From Manduca sexta (taxonomy: Eukaryota > Arthropoda > Insecta > Lepidoptera > Sphingidae), in assembly GCF_014839805.1 (NCBI RefSeq), contig NC_051116.1:4197556-4261555 (forward strand): 64,000 nt of DNA, in the 5' to 3' direction. Below are positions 63,758 through 64,000 of the stretch, one piece after another (positions within the stretch are counted from its first letter, which is position 1; each line of letters opens with the position of its first letter). A program made the position numbers and the translations under genes. Under the pieces are notes generated by a model. The model was not told where the DNA came from and did not search any database. It saw nothing but the letters and a program-made list of their open reading frames with translations.

Positions 63758-64000
63758 GTGCGTGTGTGTGTTATTATCGTTTTTTATACAAATAGGAGAT
63801 GATATGGCTTGCTTAGAATGCATTGATAGTAGCTAAGTCAGCCATAACTATAAATTATTAAAGATTGGCTAAGCTGTGGTATTTATATTCCTACACCTAC
63901 TCAGAGACTTCTGCGTACATGTCACTTCATGTATAGTAAAGTTTTTGATAATTCTCCTTCTTTTATCCTTATTTCTCCTAACACACACACTTTTTCTGGC
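63758..64000. other. Right edge without recognised feature
   Basis: A short (GT)n run at 63757-63772. Nothing else is recognised. Confidence 0.4.

Overview
The window reads as non-coding, repeat-dense insect DNA, most likely from a moth or butterfly. It is AT-rich, I found no multi-exon host gene, and the longest open frame is about 120 codons. The same interspersed families recur every 1-3 kb. The lepidopteran assignment rests on Helitron 3' ends of the type 'gcgggcgaagccgcgggcaaaagctagt', tRNA-derived SINEs with intact-looking box B, RTE-clade LINE tails ending in (GAT)n, and Penelope-like fragments. I cannot name the species. The window is probably intergenic or lies inside a long intron.

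Layout. 1-15 kb: SINE, family C, D and Penelope-like copies, a retroposon with a 21-bp target-site duplication (TSD) at 2.35-2.67 kb, a hAT-type element holding a Helitron at 12.0-12.5 kb, and a Helitron inserted in a SINE tail at 12.73-13.94 kb. 15-24 kb: a TSD-flanked Penelope-like copy, a chimeric Helitron, and two large Helitrons carrying 6 and 7 copies of a 123-bp repeat. 24-42 kb: sparser, with head-to-tail Helitrons at 31.7-32.2 kb and, at 35.5-36.1 kb, a 345-bp near-perfect foldback element inserted at TTAA inside a Helitron. 42-64 kb: more of the same families, a second foldback copy (49.45 kb), a second, inverted copy of the chimeric Helitron (56.05-57.04 kb), and a TSD-flanked 3' end of an RTE LINE (62.9-63.3 kb).

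No cellular pathway or operon-like system is present. What the sequence does record is an ordered history of insertions: Helitrons in SINE tails, a foldback element in a Helitron, a retroposon in a SINE, and a LINE in a SINE. Many are bounded by target-site duplications that can be read directly. Two non-repetitive GC-richer stretches (about 47.15-47.41 kb on +, and about 40.7-41.0 kb on -) have the look of a promoter or non-coding first exon, but this is weak. Letters A-K used for repeat families are working labels for this window only.
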